Assembly (NCBI GenBank): GCA_027452005.1
Contig: DAIDHF010000009.1
Coordinates: 1 to 60,160 of the forward strand
Reading direction: 5' to 3'
DNA length: 60,160 nt
DNA from: Acidimicrobiales bacterium
Lineage (GTDB): Bacteria; Actinomycetota; Acidimicrobiia; Acidimicrobiales; JAKAVM01
Part shown: one piece after another, positions 9,505 to 17,381 of the stretch
Numbering within the stretch: position 1 is the stretch's first letter
How the letters are laid out: each line of letters opens with the position of its first letter
Program-made: the position numbers and the translations under genes
Notes under the pieces: generated by a model
Seen by the model: only the letters and a program-made list of their open reading frames with translations
What the model was told of the DNA's origin: nothing
Databases searched by the model: none

Positions 9505-9999
9505 CTAGCGCCTCTCTAGCCTTCTCTGTTCAAGTTGAATTGCAAAGACTCGAGATCTGACCCACTGAGCCTCAGAATCGTTCAGACCAACAAACCTAAT
9601 TCCCATCTCACAAGATCCGTCTTCTAGGTTGAGCCAAGATATCTGGCCTTCAACTTGGAGTTCATCGTCGCCTAACTCAATTCTGGCCCGAATAATCTCA
9701 TCGGGATTAATCTCCTGGCCTGGCTCAAGGACACACCTGACGCCACCTTCAGACAGGTCGACCAAGGTGGCCTCGACCGGCTGATCTTGGTGTATTAGTT
9801 CCAAGGTAACCCTAGTCGTCACCCTGACAAACCTGCGTCTCTCGGTGTATTCGTCGGATTCCTCCGGGAGGTCACTCGGGCCGGGTTGATCGCCTTGTGT
9901 GGTCCGCGTTACCGCAAAATCGGGGCCCGGAAGGCCCACGGCAATAATCTGACCTTGGTTGGTTTCGTCGCTGTGTAAGTGTGGAGCTTCTTGAATCAT
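9505..9999 (-). CDS. PilZ domain protein (third of three)
   Basis: At 164 residues this is the shortest of the three. A hydrophilic N-terminal 50 residues lacks the YcgR-like barrel seen in the other two. The PilZ domain (about residues 52-160) has RxxxR in TERRRFVRVTTR, DxSxxG in DLSEGGVRC, and the shared end GQISWLNLEDGSCEMGIRF. It is likely a single-domain c-di-GMP adaptor. It is transcribed away from nusA, and a gap of about 190 bases separates its start from the nusA promoter. The three genes share a strand, but gaps of 105 and 140 bases suggest separate promoters. Confidence 0.86.
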   Translation of the reverse strand: MIQEAPHLHSDETNQGQIIAVGLPGPDFAVTRTTQGDQPGPSDLPEESDEYTERRRFVRVTTRVTLELIHQDQPVEATLVDLSEGGVRCVLEPGQEINPDEIIRARIELGDDELQVEGQISWLNLEDGSCEMGIRFVGLNDSEAQWVRSRVFAIQLEQRRLERR

Positions 10000-10186
10000 C
10001 TCGTGGGTCCAAAAGTCCTATTCATGATATCGGTGAAGGCTGAAGCTTACAGCTATATTGGCGCTCAACCCTAGCCTCTTTTTCGGTCGTGCCCGCAAGG
10101 CACGCCCAATGGGCCAGTCTAACCCCACAGAACATACCATACCTGCCCGTGAGCGGATTCTAATGTGCCACAATCACAATAGATGC

Positions 10187-10192
10187 TATACT
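10187..10192 (+). promoter_or_regulatory. Extended -10 promoter for the nusA operon
   Basis: TGCTATACT gives an extended -10 (TGn plus TATACT) about 84 bases upstream of the nusA ATG. No good -35 is visible. A start near 10199 would produce a leader of about 77 bases that includes the hairpin at 10229-10248. Confidence 0.5.
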
Positions 10193-10228
10193 TTTCGGAG
10201 AAAATTAAACCTACGGTGTTTTAGCACT

Positions 10229-10256
10229 ACGTGGGCGAAAGCCCACGTTTTTTATT
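10229..10256 (+). terminator. Intrinsic-terminator-like hairpin inside the nusA leader
   Basis: A perfect 8-bp stem ACGTGGGC / GCCCACGT closes a GAAA tetraloop (10229-10236, 10237-10240, 10241-10248) and is followed by a run of T (10247-10252, then ATTG). It lies between the candidate promoter at 10187 and the nusA Shine-Dalgarno GAGGAGG (about 10262-10268). It can only terminate transcription entering nusA, which suggests attenuation rather than termination of an upstream gene, because the upstream gene runs the other way. Confidence 0.75.
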
Positions 10257-10275
10257 GTTTACGAGGAGGTGAAAT

Positions 10276-11520
10276 ATGGCAAAGGCCAGTTTTGACTTTA
10301 TGGAGGCCCTGGCTCAGATAGCCCGGGACAAGGGGATAACTGTCGACACCCTCCTGGAGGCCTTGGCCAACTCCCTGGTAGTGGCCTATAAACGAATGCC
10401 CTATGCGGCCGATGAGGCCGTCGTGACCATAGACCCGGACTCGGGGGAGATTCGCGTTTACGGCCAGGAACTCGATTCAGAGGGGAACGTGGTTAGAGAG
10501 TGGGACGACACCCCCGATGACTTTGGAAGAATTGCTGCCCAGACAGCCAAACAGGTAATCCTCCAGCGGATCCGTGAGGCTGAGCGGGACATGAAGTACG
10601 AAGAGTACGCTGGCCGAGAAGGTGACGTTGTAACCGGTATTATCCAGCAGAGCGACAACCGATTTACCCTCTTGGATCTAGGGAAGATCGAGGCCCTTTT
10701 ACCCCAGGCAGAGCAGGTCCCTCATGAAAGATATGAACACGGGTCGCGCCTAAAGGCCTATATTGTTGAAGTCCGCAAGACCTCAAAGGGACCTCAGATC
10801 GTGGTCTCCCGAACCCATCCGGGGCTCATAAAGAGACTTTTTGAGCTAGAGGTTCCAGAGATAGCGAGTGGAGTTGTCGAGATTAAGGCCTGCGCCAGGG
10901 AGCCAGGGCACAGGACAAAGATTGCCGTGTGGTCTTCTGACTCTAACATCGATCCAGTAGGTGCCTGTGTCGGTGCTAGAGGGGCACGAGTGAGAATGGT
11001 GACCAACGAACTTCGCGGCGAAAAGGTAGACATAGTCCCGTTTTCCGAGGATGTGGCCGAGTTTGTGGCCCGGGCTCTCCAGCCTGCCAAGATCAAAGAA
11101 GTACGACTAGACGAGAGCCAGGGATTGGCCACGGCGGTAGTCCATGATTTTCAGCTCTCACTGGCCATCGGGAAAGAAGGCCAAAATGCACGCCTAGCCG
11201 CCCGGCTAACCGGTTGGCGAATTGATATAAAAAGTGAAAGTCAACTGAGCGAAGATTTAGAAGGATATTCCTCAGAAGAGTGGGCCCAAGGTGAATGGAT
11301 TCAAGACGAGTCCGGAGAGATGGTTTGGCGATCTGCTGAAGGTGGCGAGACGTTCTCCGCGGACGAGTGGTCCAAGATGACCCTTGCACCTTCTCAGGCT
11401 GACGACAAAGAAGTCACCGACACCGGAGTGTCTGAACTAGATCCAGCCGCATCGCTAGCATCTTCCCAACTTATCGGGTCAACTTCTAACCAGGAGGCAC
11501 AAGAGGAAGGGCAGGAGTAA
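10276..11520 (+). CDS. nusA: Transcription termination/antitermination factor NusA
   Basis: NusA binds RNA polymerase and nascent RNA and modulates pausing, intrinsic termination and antitermination. The N-terminal polymerase-binding domain spans about residues 1-125 (ALANSLVVAYKR). It is followed by S1 (about 130-200, GREGDVVTGIIQQ), KH1 (about 200-275, DPVGACVGARGARV) and KH2 (about 280-345, LAIGKEGQNARLAARLTGW). Residues 345-414 are an acidic tail. Length is slightly above the actinobacterial norm of about 340. The start ATG follows GAGGAGG. RimP is absent upstream and YlxR is absent downstream. Only 3 bases separate it from infB. Confidence 0.97.
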   Translation: MAKASFDFMEALAQIARDKGITVDTLLEALANSLVVAYKRMPYAADEAVVTIDPDSGEIRVYGQELDSEGNVVREWDDTPDDFGRIAAQTAKQVILQRIREAERDMKYEEYAGREGDVVTGIIQQSDNRFTLLDLGKIEALLPQAEQVPHERYEHGSRLKAYIVEVRKTSKGPQIVVSRTHPGLIKRLFELEVPEIASGVVEIKACAREPGHRTKIAVWSSDSNIDPVGACVGARGARVRMVTNELRGEKVDIVPFSEDVAEFVARALQPAKIKEVRLDESQGLATAVVHDFQLSLAIGKEGQNARLAARLTGWRIDIKSESQLSEDLEGYSSEEWAQGEWIQDESGEMVWRSAEGGETFSADEWSKMTLAPSQADDKEVTDTGVSELDPAASLASSQLIGSTSNQEAQEEGQE

Positions 11521-11523
11521 AAG

Positions 11524-14500
11524 TTGGCCAAGAAGGTTAGAGTTTATGAGTTGGCGCGCGAGTTTGGAATCTCCAACAAGGAGGCCCTCGATCTCTGTCT
11601 TTCACTCGGAATCGGTGTCAAGAGCCACTCGTCAAGTATTGAAGAAGCACAGGCAGATCGGGTCCGTCGAAAGGCCGACGCACAGGGACTAAAGAAGGTT
11701 CCCGAACCGGTAGGCGAAGTGCCCTCAAGCGAGGTCGACTCTCAGCCAAAACCTACTCCACAAAAGCCATCTCGGGTTCAAAAGTCAACTTCTCTTGGTT
11801 CTACAACTGACCGGCCGAGCGTACCAGGTTACCAAACCGGCATTACCACCGAGGCAACCCGGGTGGTCCGTAGTTCAAAGTCTTCCGAAAGGTCACCGGC
11901 TCAGACAGTGGCCGGATCGTTGCCTGATCCAGCCCATGGCCTAGTCGACGAACAAGTCAGCCGAGAAGCCCGAAAAGATACGCGGCCCACTCCAGAGATT
12001 CAGTCAACTTCCCCACGACGCTCCGGCCAAGCTACTCGCGTGACGTCTGACCCCGAAATCGCTCAGAGGGGTGACTTGTCTGAAGTTGGCTCAGGATCTG
12101 CTTCGACAAGCCAGTTAGAGAATGAAATCTCAAATGCTCAAGTGACAAGTTCAGACGGATCTTCCAAAGCGGCTGAGGCCCGGACGCGTCAAGGCGATTC
12201 CCGCACCGGTGATCAGACCGGCAAAGCGGGACAAAGTTCCCCGAGACCTGCCTCGGTTGCTCCGTCGCAGGCTCCCAGCGCGGGGCAGGCCCGAAGACCA
12301 CTCTCATCTAGCGGAAAGCCCATTCCACCACCACCAGGTAAGCCCATGTCGGCCTCGGGCAAGCAGATCCCTCCGCCTCCAGGGGCAAGAGGAGCACGTC
12401 CACCAGAGTCCCGGGGAGGATCTGGGACATATGTTAGGGGCCCTGGAGAGCGAGGAGCCCCATATGGTCCCCGGCGGTCACCTACTGGTGGACCTGGTTC
12501 ATCGGGTGCCGCAACTGGATATCGATCAACTGGATACTCTGGGTCGTCTCCTTCTTCTGGCCAAAGTTCCCCGGGGGGACTTCGAAACTACGTATCACCG
12601 TCGAGCCCCGGTGCCCAAGGAGGACCACCCAGGGGAGGTCCTCCTTCACGCGGTCGCCAGGGATCACAAAGACCAAAGGCAAAACGGCGACGACGGGTAA
12701 TTGAGGAGCTAGAGCCAACTCAGATTTCGACGAGTTACGTTCCATCTACGGCACCAGTTCCAGAAGGTGAAATCATCGTAGAAAGAGGCATCACCGCACA
12801 AACCCTGGCACCAAAAATGAACAGATCGGCCGGTGATGTTATCCGCTTTCTTCTCCTACAAGGCGAGATGGTAACGGCAACCCAGTCACTGTCTGATGAC
12901 ATGGTCGAGTTGTTTGCTGCTGAAATCGGTGCCGAAATAAAGCTGGTCGACGCGGGAGAGGAACAAGAAGCCCTATTGGTTGCCAAGTACTTTGAGGACC
13001 AAGATGACGACGAAGGAGATAAACAGAACAGATCACCCGTGGTAACTGTGATGGGTCACGTCGATCATGGTAAGACTACTCTGCTGGACGTGATCAGGAA
13101 TGCCAGAGTAGCCCAAGGTGAGGCCGGGGGGATCACCCAACACATCGGGGCTTATAAGGTTACCCATGAGGGCCGGACTATTACCTTTATTGATACGCCA
13201 GGCCATGAGGCTTTTACTGCCATGCGGGCTAGAGGTGCCCAAGTTACCGATATCGTGGTCTTAGTAGTGGCTGCAAATGATGGAGTAATGCCTCAAACTG
13301 TCGAGGCAATAAGTCACGCCAAAGCCTCAGAGGTCCCAATAATTGTTGCGATTACCAAGATCGACAGACCAGACGCTGACGCAAACCGGGTGATGCAACA
13401 GTTATCTGATAACGGCCTGGTTCCAGAGTCCTGGGGGGGCAACGCGGTTACTGTACAACTCTCAGCCCACACCGGGGAAGGGATTGGTGCACTCTTAGAG
13501 AATATCCTCTTGCTGGCAGATCTAGAAGAACTTAGTGCAGTTCCAACCGGTCCAGCTAGGGGAGTGGTCTTAGAGGCCAATCTAGATGTAGGGCGCGGTC
13601 CCGTGGCGACCGTAATCGTCCAGCGTGGCCAACTCAAGATGGGTGACATCGTCGTTGCCGGTCCGGCTTGGGGCCGGGTCAAAGCTTTGGTTGGTGATGA
13701 CGGTTCAAACCTGAAGATTTCTAATCCAAGTGATCCAGTAGTTGTGTTGGGACTGTCAAGCGTACCAAGCGCCGGTGACGAGTTCCGGGTTGTCACCGAC
13801 CAGACGACTGCCCGGGCGATAGCTGAATCTAGAGAGCAACGAATTAGGGCCAAAGGACACTCGCCAATATCTTCCCAGGTCAGGGCGACCAAGCTTGAAG
13901 ATCTCTTTGAGCAGGTTAGCCGTGGTGAGTTGGCCACCTTGAACATTATCTTGAAATCAGACGTTCACGGGTCGATGGAGGCCCTTACAGACTCTTTGAA
14001 AAAGCTCGAGCGAGAGGAAGTAAAGATCTCCTTTGTCCATCGAGCAGTTGGAGCGATTACTGAAAACGACGTGGCTCTAGCATCAGCATCTGGATCTACA
14101 ATAATAGGGTTCAACGTTCGTCCCGACCGCCGTTCCAGAGAAGCCGCTGAAGTTCAGAAGGTTGAGATTAGAACCTACGAGGTCGTCTACAAGGTCCTTG
14201 AAGACATTGAGGCAGCTCTCGTCGGTATGCTCAAGCCCGAGTACGAAGAGGTAGTTACCGGCGAAGCCGAGGTAAGAGAGGTATTTAGAATCCCCCGAAT
14301 AGGTCCAGTTGCTGGCTGTTATGTCAGGACTGGAACGATCACGAGGGGCTCAAAGGTTCGATTCTTGCGAGACGGAGTTATCATCTGGAAGGGGACCGTC
14401 TCGTCATTGCGACGGTTCAAAGAAGACGTCCGAGAGGTTCAAGGCGGATTTGAGTGCGGCATCGGGTTGTCAGATTTTCAGGACCTCAAAGACGGTGATC

Positions 14501-14541
14501 TCATTGAGACTTACGAAGAACGTGAAATAGCCAGGAGCTAG
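11524..14541 (+). CDS. infB: Translation initiation factor IF-2
   Basis: IF-2 is the GTPase that brings fMet-tRNA to the 30S subunit and promotes subunit joining. The N-terminus begins with the short IF2_N helix domain ([19 protein letters not shown]), followed by a long low-complexity linker to about residue 390 rich in S, P, G and R, including a duplicated IPPPPG unit. A second IF2_N-like region precedes the G domain. G1 is GHVDHGKTT (about 510), G3 DTPGHEAF (about 557) and G4 TKID (about 611). Domains II-IV complete the 1005 residues. The TTG start at 11524 directly follows the nusA stop. Confidence 0.97.
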   Translation: MAKKVRVYELAREFGISNKEALDLCLSLGIGVKSHSSSIEEAQADRVRRKADAQGLKKVPEPVGEVPSSEVDSQPKPTPQKPSRVQKSTSLGSTTDRPSVPGYQTGITTEATRVVRSSKSSERSPAQTVAGSLPDPAHGLVDEQVSREARKDTRPTPEIQSTSPRRSGQATRVTSDPEIAQRGDLSEVGSGSASTSQLENEISNAQVTSSDGSSKAAEARTRQGDSRTGDQTGKAGQSSPRPASVAPSQAPSAGQARRPLSSSGKPIPPPPGKPMSASGKQIPPPPGARGARPPESRGGSGTYVRGPGERGAPYGPRRSPTGGPGSSGAATGYRSTGYSGSSPSSGQSSPGGLRNYVSPSSPGAQGGPPRGGPPSRGRQGSQRPKAKRRRRVIEELEPTQISTSYVPSTAPVPEGEIIVERGITAQTLAPKMNRSAGDVIRFLLLQGEMVTATQSLSDDMVELFAAEIGAEIKLVDAGEEQEALLVAKYFEDQDDDEGDKQNRSPVVTVMGHVDHGKTTLLDVIRNARVAQGEAGGITQHIGAYKVTHEGRTITFIDTPGHEAFTAMRARGAQVTDIVVLVVAANDGVMPQTVEAISHAKASEVPIIVAITKIDRPDADANRVMQQLSDNGLVPESWGGNAVTVQLSAHTGEGIGALLENILLLADLEELSAVPTGPARGVVLEANLDVGRGPVATVIVQRGQLKMGDIVVAGPAWGRVKALVGDDGSNLKISNPSDPVVVLGLSSVPSAGDEFRVVTDQTTARAIAESREQRIRAKGHSPISSQVRATKLEDLFEQVSRGELATLNIILKSDVHGSMEALTDSLKKLEREEVKISFVHRAVGAITENDVALASASGSTIIGFNVRPDRRSREAAEVQKVEIRTYEVVYKVLEDIEAALVGMLKPEYEEVVTGEAEVREVFRIPRIGPVAGCYVRTGTITRGSKVRFLRDGVIIWKGTVSSLRRFKEDVREVQGGFECGIGLSDFQDLKDGDLIETYEEREIARS

Positions 14542-14545
14542 AAAG

Positions 14546-14908
14546 TTGCGTCAACCTGGTCGACCTTATTCACGGATGGCGCGAGTCAATGAAACCCTTA
14601 GACATGCCATAGCGCTAGAGTTAGAGCGAATATGTGACCAAGACGGGGACCTGCCACTAATCACCGTTACGGCGGTAGAGTGTGACCCCGATCTTACCCG
14701 TGCAAAAGTTTACCTGGCCGATTTGGACGAACACGGTCGTGAGCTTCTCGGGGGTTACCGACAGAGACTTCAGTCGACACTTGCAAGAACTGTAAGGATG
14801 AAAAGGACTCCCCAACTATCTTTTGAGCTTGACCCGGCTATTGTCAACGGGGAGATAGTCGAGAGAGCTCTTAGGCAAATTTCTAGGTCAGATACCGACA
14901 GTGGCTAG
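14546..14908 (+). CDS. rbfA: Ribosome-binding factor A
   Basis: RbfA is a KH-fold 30S maturation factor acting on the 16S 5' region. The 120-residue product has the expected RVNETLRHAIALELERI first helix, the ITVTAVECDPDLTRAKVYL strand region and the RMKRTPQLSFELD motif near residue 90. The TTG start at 14546 is 4 bases after infB. An in-frame ATG at 14576 would remove 10 residues and also fits the family. The C-terminus is short. It overlaps truB by 8 bases. Confidence 0.93.
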   Translation: MRQPGRPYSRMARVNETLRHAIALELERICDQDGDLPLITVTAVECDPDLTRAKVYLADLDEHGRELLGGYRQRLQSTLARTVRMKRTPQLSFELDPAIVNGEIVERALRQISRSDTDSG

Positions 14909-15815
14909 CACGTTAGAAGGGTTTTATCTTATCGACAAGGCTCCTGGCTGGACATCTCATGATGTCGTGGCCAAGATTCGTTCAACGTTGAAAACCAAGC
15001 GAGTTGGGCATGCGGGAACCCTCGACCCAGGTGCTAGCGGGCTTTTGATTGTCGGAATCGGAAGGGCGACCCGATTGCTCAGATACTTTTCCAATTCGAC
15101 TAAAGAGTACACCGGGAGGGTGGTCTTTGGGGTTTCCACTGATACCCTTGACAACTTGGGTCGTCCTAATTGTTCGGGTTCAATCGAGGGGCTATCAATA
15201 GAAACAATCAAGCACGGTATCGCGCGTTTTATAGGGGACATTGATCAGATCCCGCCCATGGTATCTGCAAAAAAGATAAACGGTACAAAGCTCTACACGC
15301 TTGCCAGACAAGGAATTGAAATCGAGCGCCAACCGGTCAGGGTGCGGGTTGACAGATTTGAACTTGATGGTCCCTTGAGCCATGAAAGCGTGGAAATAGA
15401 CGGGAGAACCTTCAATGTGGCCTCCCTGCCAATTGCCGTGACCTGTTCAGCGGGGACATTTGTCCGGTCGTTAGCGCACGACCTGGGTCGGGTTGTCGGA
15501 TTTGAGTCCCACTTGAGAGATCTTAGGCGAACCAAGGTTGGGTGTTTGGATGTTGACCAGGCAATAGACGTTACCAAGGTAGCCCAAGACAACTTGCGTC
15601 CAGTGAACTTGGTTTCTTGCGTACTCGATCAAGTCCAAGTCGACGCGGAGATTGAGGTTGAGATACTAAATGGGGTTCGATTATCGCCAGGGACGCTTGA
15701 GCGGCTGCCCAATTACAGGCCCGGGCCTTATGCAGTAGTTGGTTCGGCCGGGAATCTTCTAGGAGTTTATCGATCTACCGATACTCATGAGGTTCCCGAG
15801 GTTATTCTTAATTAG
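14901..15815 (+). CDS. truB: tRNA pseudouridine(55) synthase
   Basis: TruB isomerises U55 in the T loop of tRNAs. The catalytic block GHAGTLDPGASGLLIVGIGRATRL (given across about residues 38-61) includes the nucleophilic Asp in the GTLDP motif. KEYTGRVVFGVSTDTLDNLG and the later RSLAHDLGR segment are also family features. A C-terminal PUA-like region follows. Length (304) is typical. The GTG start lies inside the rbfA end. Upstream and downstream neighbours match the conserved infB-rbfA-truB-ribF-rpsO-pnp order. Confidence 0.96.
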   Translation: MASTLEGFYLIDKAPGWTSHDVVAKIRSTLKTKRVGHAGTLDPGASGLLIVGIGRATRLLRYFSNSTKEYTGRVVFGVSTDTLDNLGRPNCSGSIEGLSIETIKHGIARFIGDIDQIPPMVSAKKINGTKLYTLARQGIEIERQPVRVRVDRFELDGPLSHESVEIDGRTFNVASLPIAVTCSAGTFVRSLAHDLGRVVGFESHLRDLRRTKVGCLDVDQAIDVTKVAQDNLRPVNLVSCVLDQVQVDAEIEVEILNGVRLSPGTLERLPNYRPGPYAVVGSAGNLLGVYRSTDTHEVPEVILN

Positions 15816-15822
15816 TCGCGCC

Positions 15823-16800
15823 ATGACTGTAATTTACTCGAACGACCAAATTCCAGTTGGGCTCAACCCAAGCGCCCTTACCATCGGGGCCTTTGATGGT
15901 CTTCACGTGGGACATCGTGCACTGATTACCGAGTTGAGATCAAGGGCCCAGGCAATGGGCCTAGACAGTGTGGTTGTGACCTTCGATAAACATCCTGCCA
16001 CGATTGTTAGACCTGCTAGTGCCCCAAAGCTAATCACGGATCTAGATTCCAAGATTGAGCTAATCAAGTCAACTGGTGTGGATTTAGTTTATATAATTCA
16101 ATTTGATCAGCATCGTGCAGATCAATCTCCAAATGACTTCGTGATCGGTGAACTAGTTGAGCGACTCCGTGCCAAGATTATTGTTGTCGGTAGTGATTTT
16201 CATTTTGGGAAAGATCGGCAGGGCAATCTGGAGTTCCTCGGCACTCTCGGAGGGCACTATGGGTTTGAACTAGAGGCGATCGAGCTAATTCCTGCCCGGT
16301 CACGTGGAATAACAGAGCCGGCAATTGCAACCCAGGCCATCTCATCGACAAGGATCCGTGGGCTTTTGGCTGAGGGTCATGTAGAGCTGGCCAACCTACT
16401 GTTGGGAAGAGATTTTTTCTTGCCCGGACGAGTTGTCCATGGGGACGGCGTTGGGAGGTCGCAACTGGGCTATCCCACGGCTAACCTGCAAGTAGCCCCG
16501 GACCTCATCCTTCCCGGGGATGGGGTATATTATGGCTGGTCTGACCTGGACGGCAAGACTTGGCCGACCGTGATCTCACTAGGTAAGCGCCCCACCTACT
16601 ACGACAGGCAACCCAGTTCATTACTTGAGGCCCACTTGCTCGGATTCGACCAGGATATCTACGAGAGATCGATTCGGGTAGCCTTTAGCGGCAAGTTGCG
16701 AGATCAAAGGCGCTTTGACTCTACCGAAGAGCTAGTAAAGGCAATAGAGGACGACGTAAAGTTAGCCAAAGGCCATCTTGGATTGGAAGAAATTGCCTAG
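15823..16800 (+). CDS. ribF: Bifunctional riboflavin kinase / FAD synthetase
   Basis: RibF phosphorylates riboflavin to FMN and adenylates it to FAD. The N-terminal nucleotidyltransferase domain has TIGAFDGLHVGHRALI (about residues 18-33) and the later ISSTRIRGLLAEGHVELA motif. The C-terminal kinase domain has GDGVGRSQLGYPTANL, the flavokinase GxxxxxxxxPTAN motif. I start at ATG 15823, 7 bases after the truB stop. An in-frame ATG at 15787 would overlap truB and add 12 residues not expected in the family. The gene is followed by about 90 bases before rpsO. Confidence 0.94.
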   Translation: MTVIYSNDQIPVGLNPSALTIGAFDGLHVGHRALITELRSRAQAMGLDSVVVTFDKHPATIVRPASAPKLITDLDSKIELIKSTGVDLVYIIQFDQHRADQSPNDFVIGELVERLRAKIIVVGSDFHFGKDRQGNLEFLGTLGGHYGFELEAIELIPARSRGITEPAIATQAISSTRIRGLLAEGHVELANLLLGRDFFLPGRVVHGDGVGRSQLGYPTANLQVAPDLILPGDGVYYGWSDLDGKTWPTVISLGKRPTYYDRQPSSLLEAHLLGFDQDIYERSIRVAFSGKLRDQRRFDSTEELVKAIEDDVKLAKGHLGLEEIA

Positions 16801-16890
16801 GATTTTACTGGGATAATTCGTTGGCAGGGGGTTTGATTTCGGTTCTCCCGTGGTAGTTTGCTATTATCTTGTCCAGGTAACAAGGAAAAG

Positions 16891-17163
16891 ATGACAACGA
16901 CAGAAACAGTAGACAAGACGGCAATTGTCGCCGAGTACCAGCTACACGGGTCTGATACAGGTTCGCCTGAGGTTCAGATTGCACTTTTGAGTGCCCGGAT
17001 TTCGCATTTGACCGAGCATCTGCGGGTGCATAAGGCTGATCATCACACGCGAAGGGGACTGATGAAGCTTATTGGCAAGCGTCGCCGACTTCTCGATTAC
17101 GTGAAAGATAATGACGTAGAGAGGTATCGGACAATCATCTCCCGCCTTGGAATCCGAAGGTAG
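16891..17163 (+). CDS. rpsO: 30S ribosomal protein S15
   Basis: S15 binds the central domain of 16S rRNA and helps nucleate the platform. The 90-residue product has the classic [19 protein letters not shown] and [18 protein letters not shown] segments, then [12 protein letters not shown], with [12 protein letters not shown] at the end. The start is ATG 16891 with AAGGAAAAG just upstream. An in-frame upstream start at 16858 would add 11 residues not seen in the family. A TATTAT at 16862-16867 could be its own -10. In other bacteria rpsO and pnp are often co-transcribed and co-regulated. Confidence 0.96.
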   Translation: MTTTETVDKTAIVAEYQLHGSDTGSPEVQIALLSARISHLTEHLRVHKADHHTRRGLMKLIGKRRRLLDYVKDNDVERYRTIISRLGIRR

Positions 17164-17381
17164 AAGTAACTCTCAAGAGGACCTTCAAGCACGGGAGTTC
17201 TCGGGCTAGTTTTCTAAAGTAGGTTGGACACGTTCAAGTTGCCCGCAATTGGTGGGTGACACGCTCTAAATACTTTGGAGACCTGCCCCTATTCCTGATG
17301 ACGGTCGAGATTGTGGTGCGAACTTTTGCACAAAACGGTGTGGACTTCCATGAGGGCCACCAAAATAAGTGAGGAGAAATA
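17164..17381 (+). other. 218-base rpsO-pnp intergenic region / pnp leader
   Basis: No coding frame is apparent. The region is long for this compact operon. Near its end a small imperfect hairpin (GTGCGAA with TTGCAC, about 17315-17330) lies upstream of the pnp Shine-Dalgarno (GAGGAG, about 17371-17376). Actinobacteria are known to carry a structured 'Actino-pnp' leader before pnp. I cannot verify a match by eye. Confidence 0.35.

Noticed and set aside
10058..10321. Open frame overlapping the nusA leader and start
   Set aside because: It runs through the promoter, hairpin and Shine-Dalgarno of nusA and has no plausible family.
12209..12700. 163-codon frame in the infB linker
   Set aside because: A frame shadow of the repetitive Pro/Gly/Ser linker.
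13314..13946. 210-codon antisense frame in infB
   Set aside because: Shadow of the IF-2 G domain; low-complexity Ser/Thr composition.
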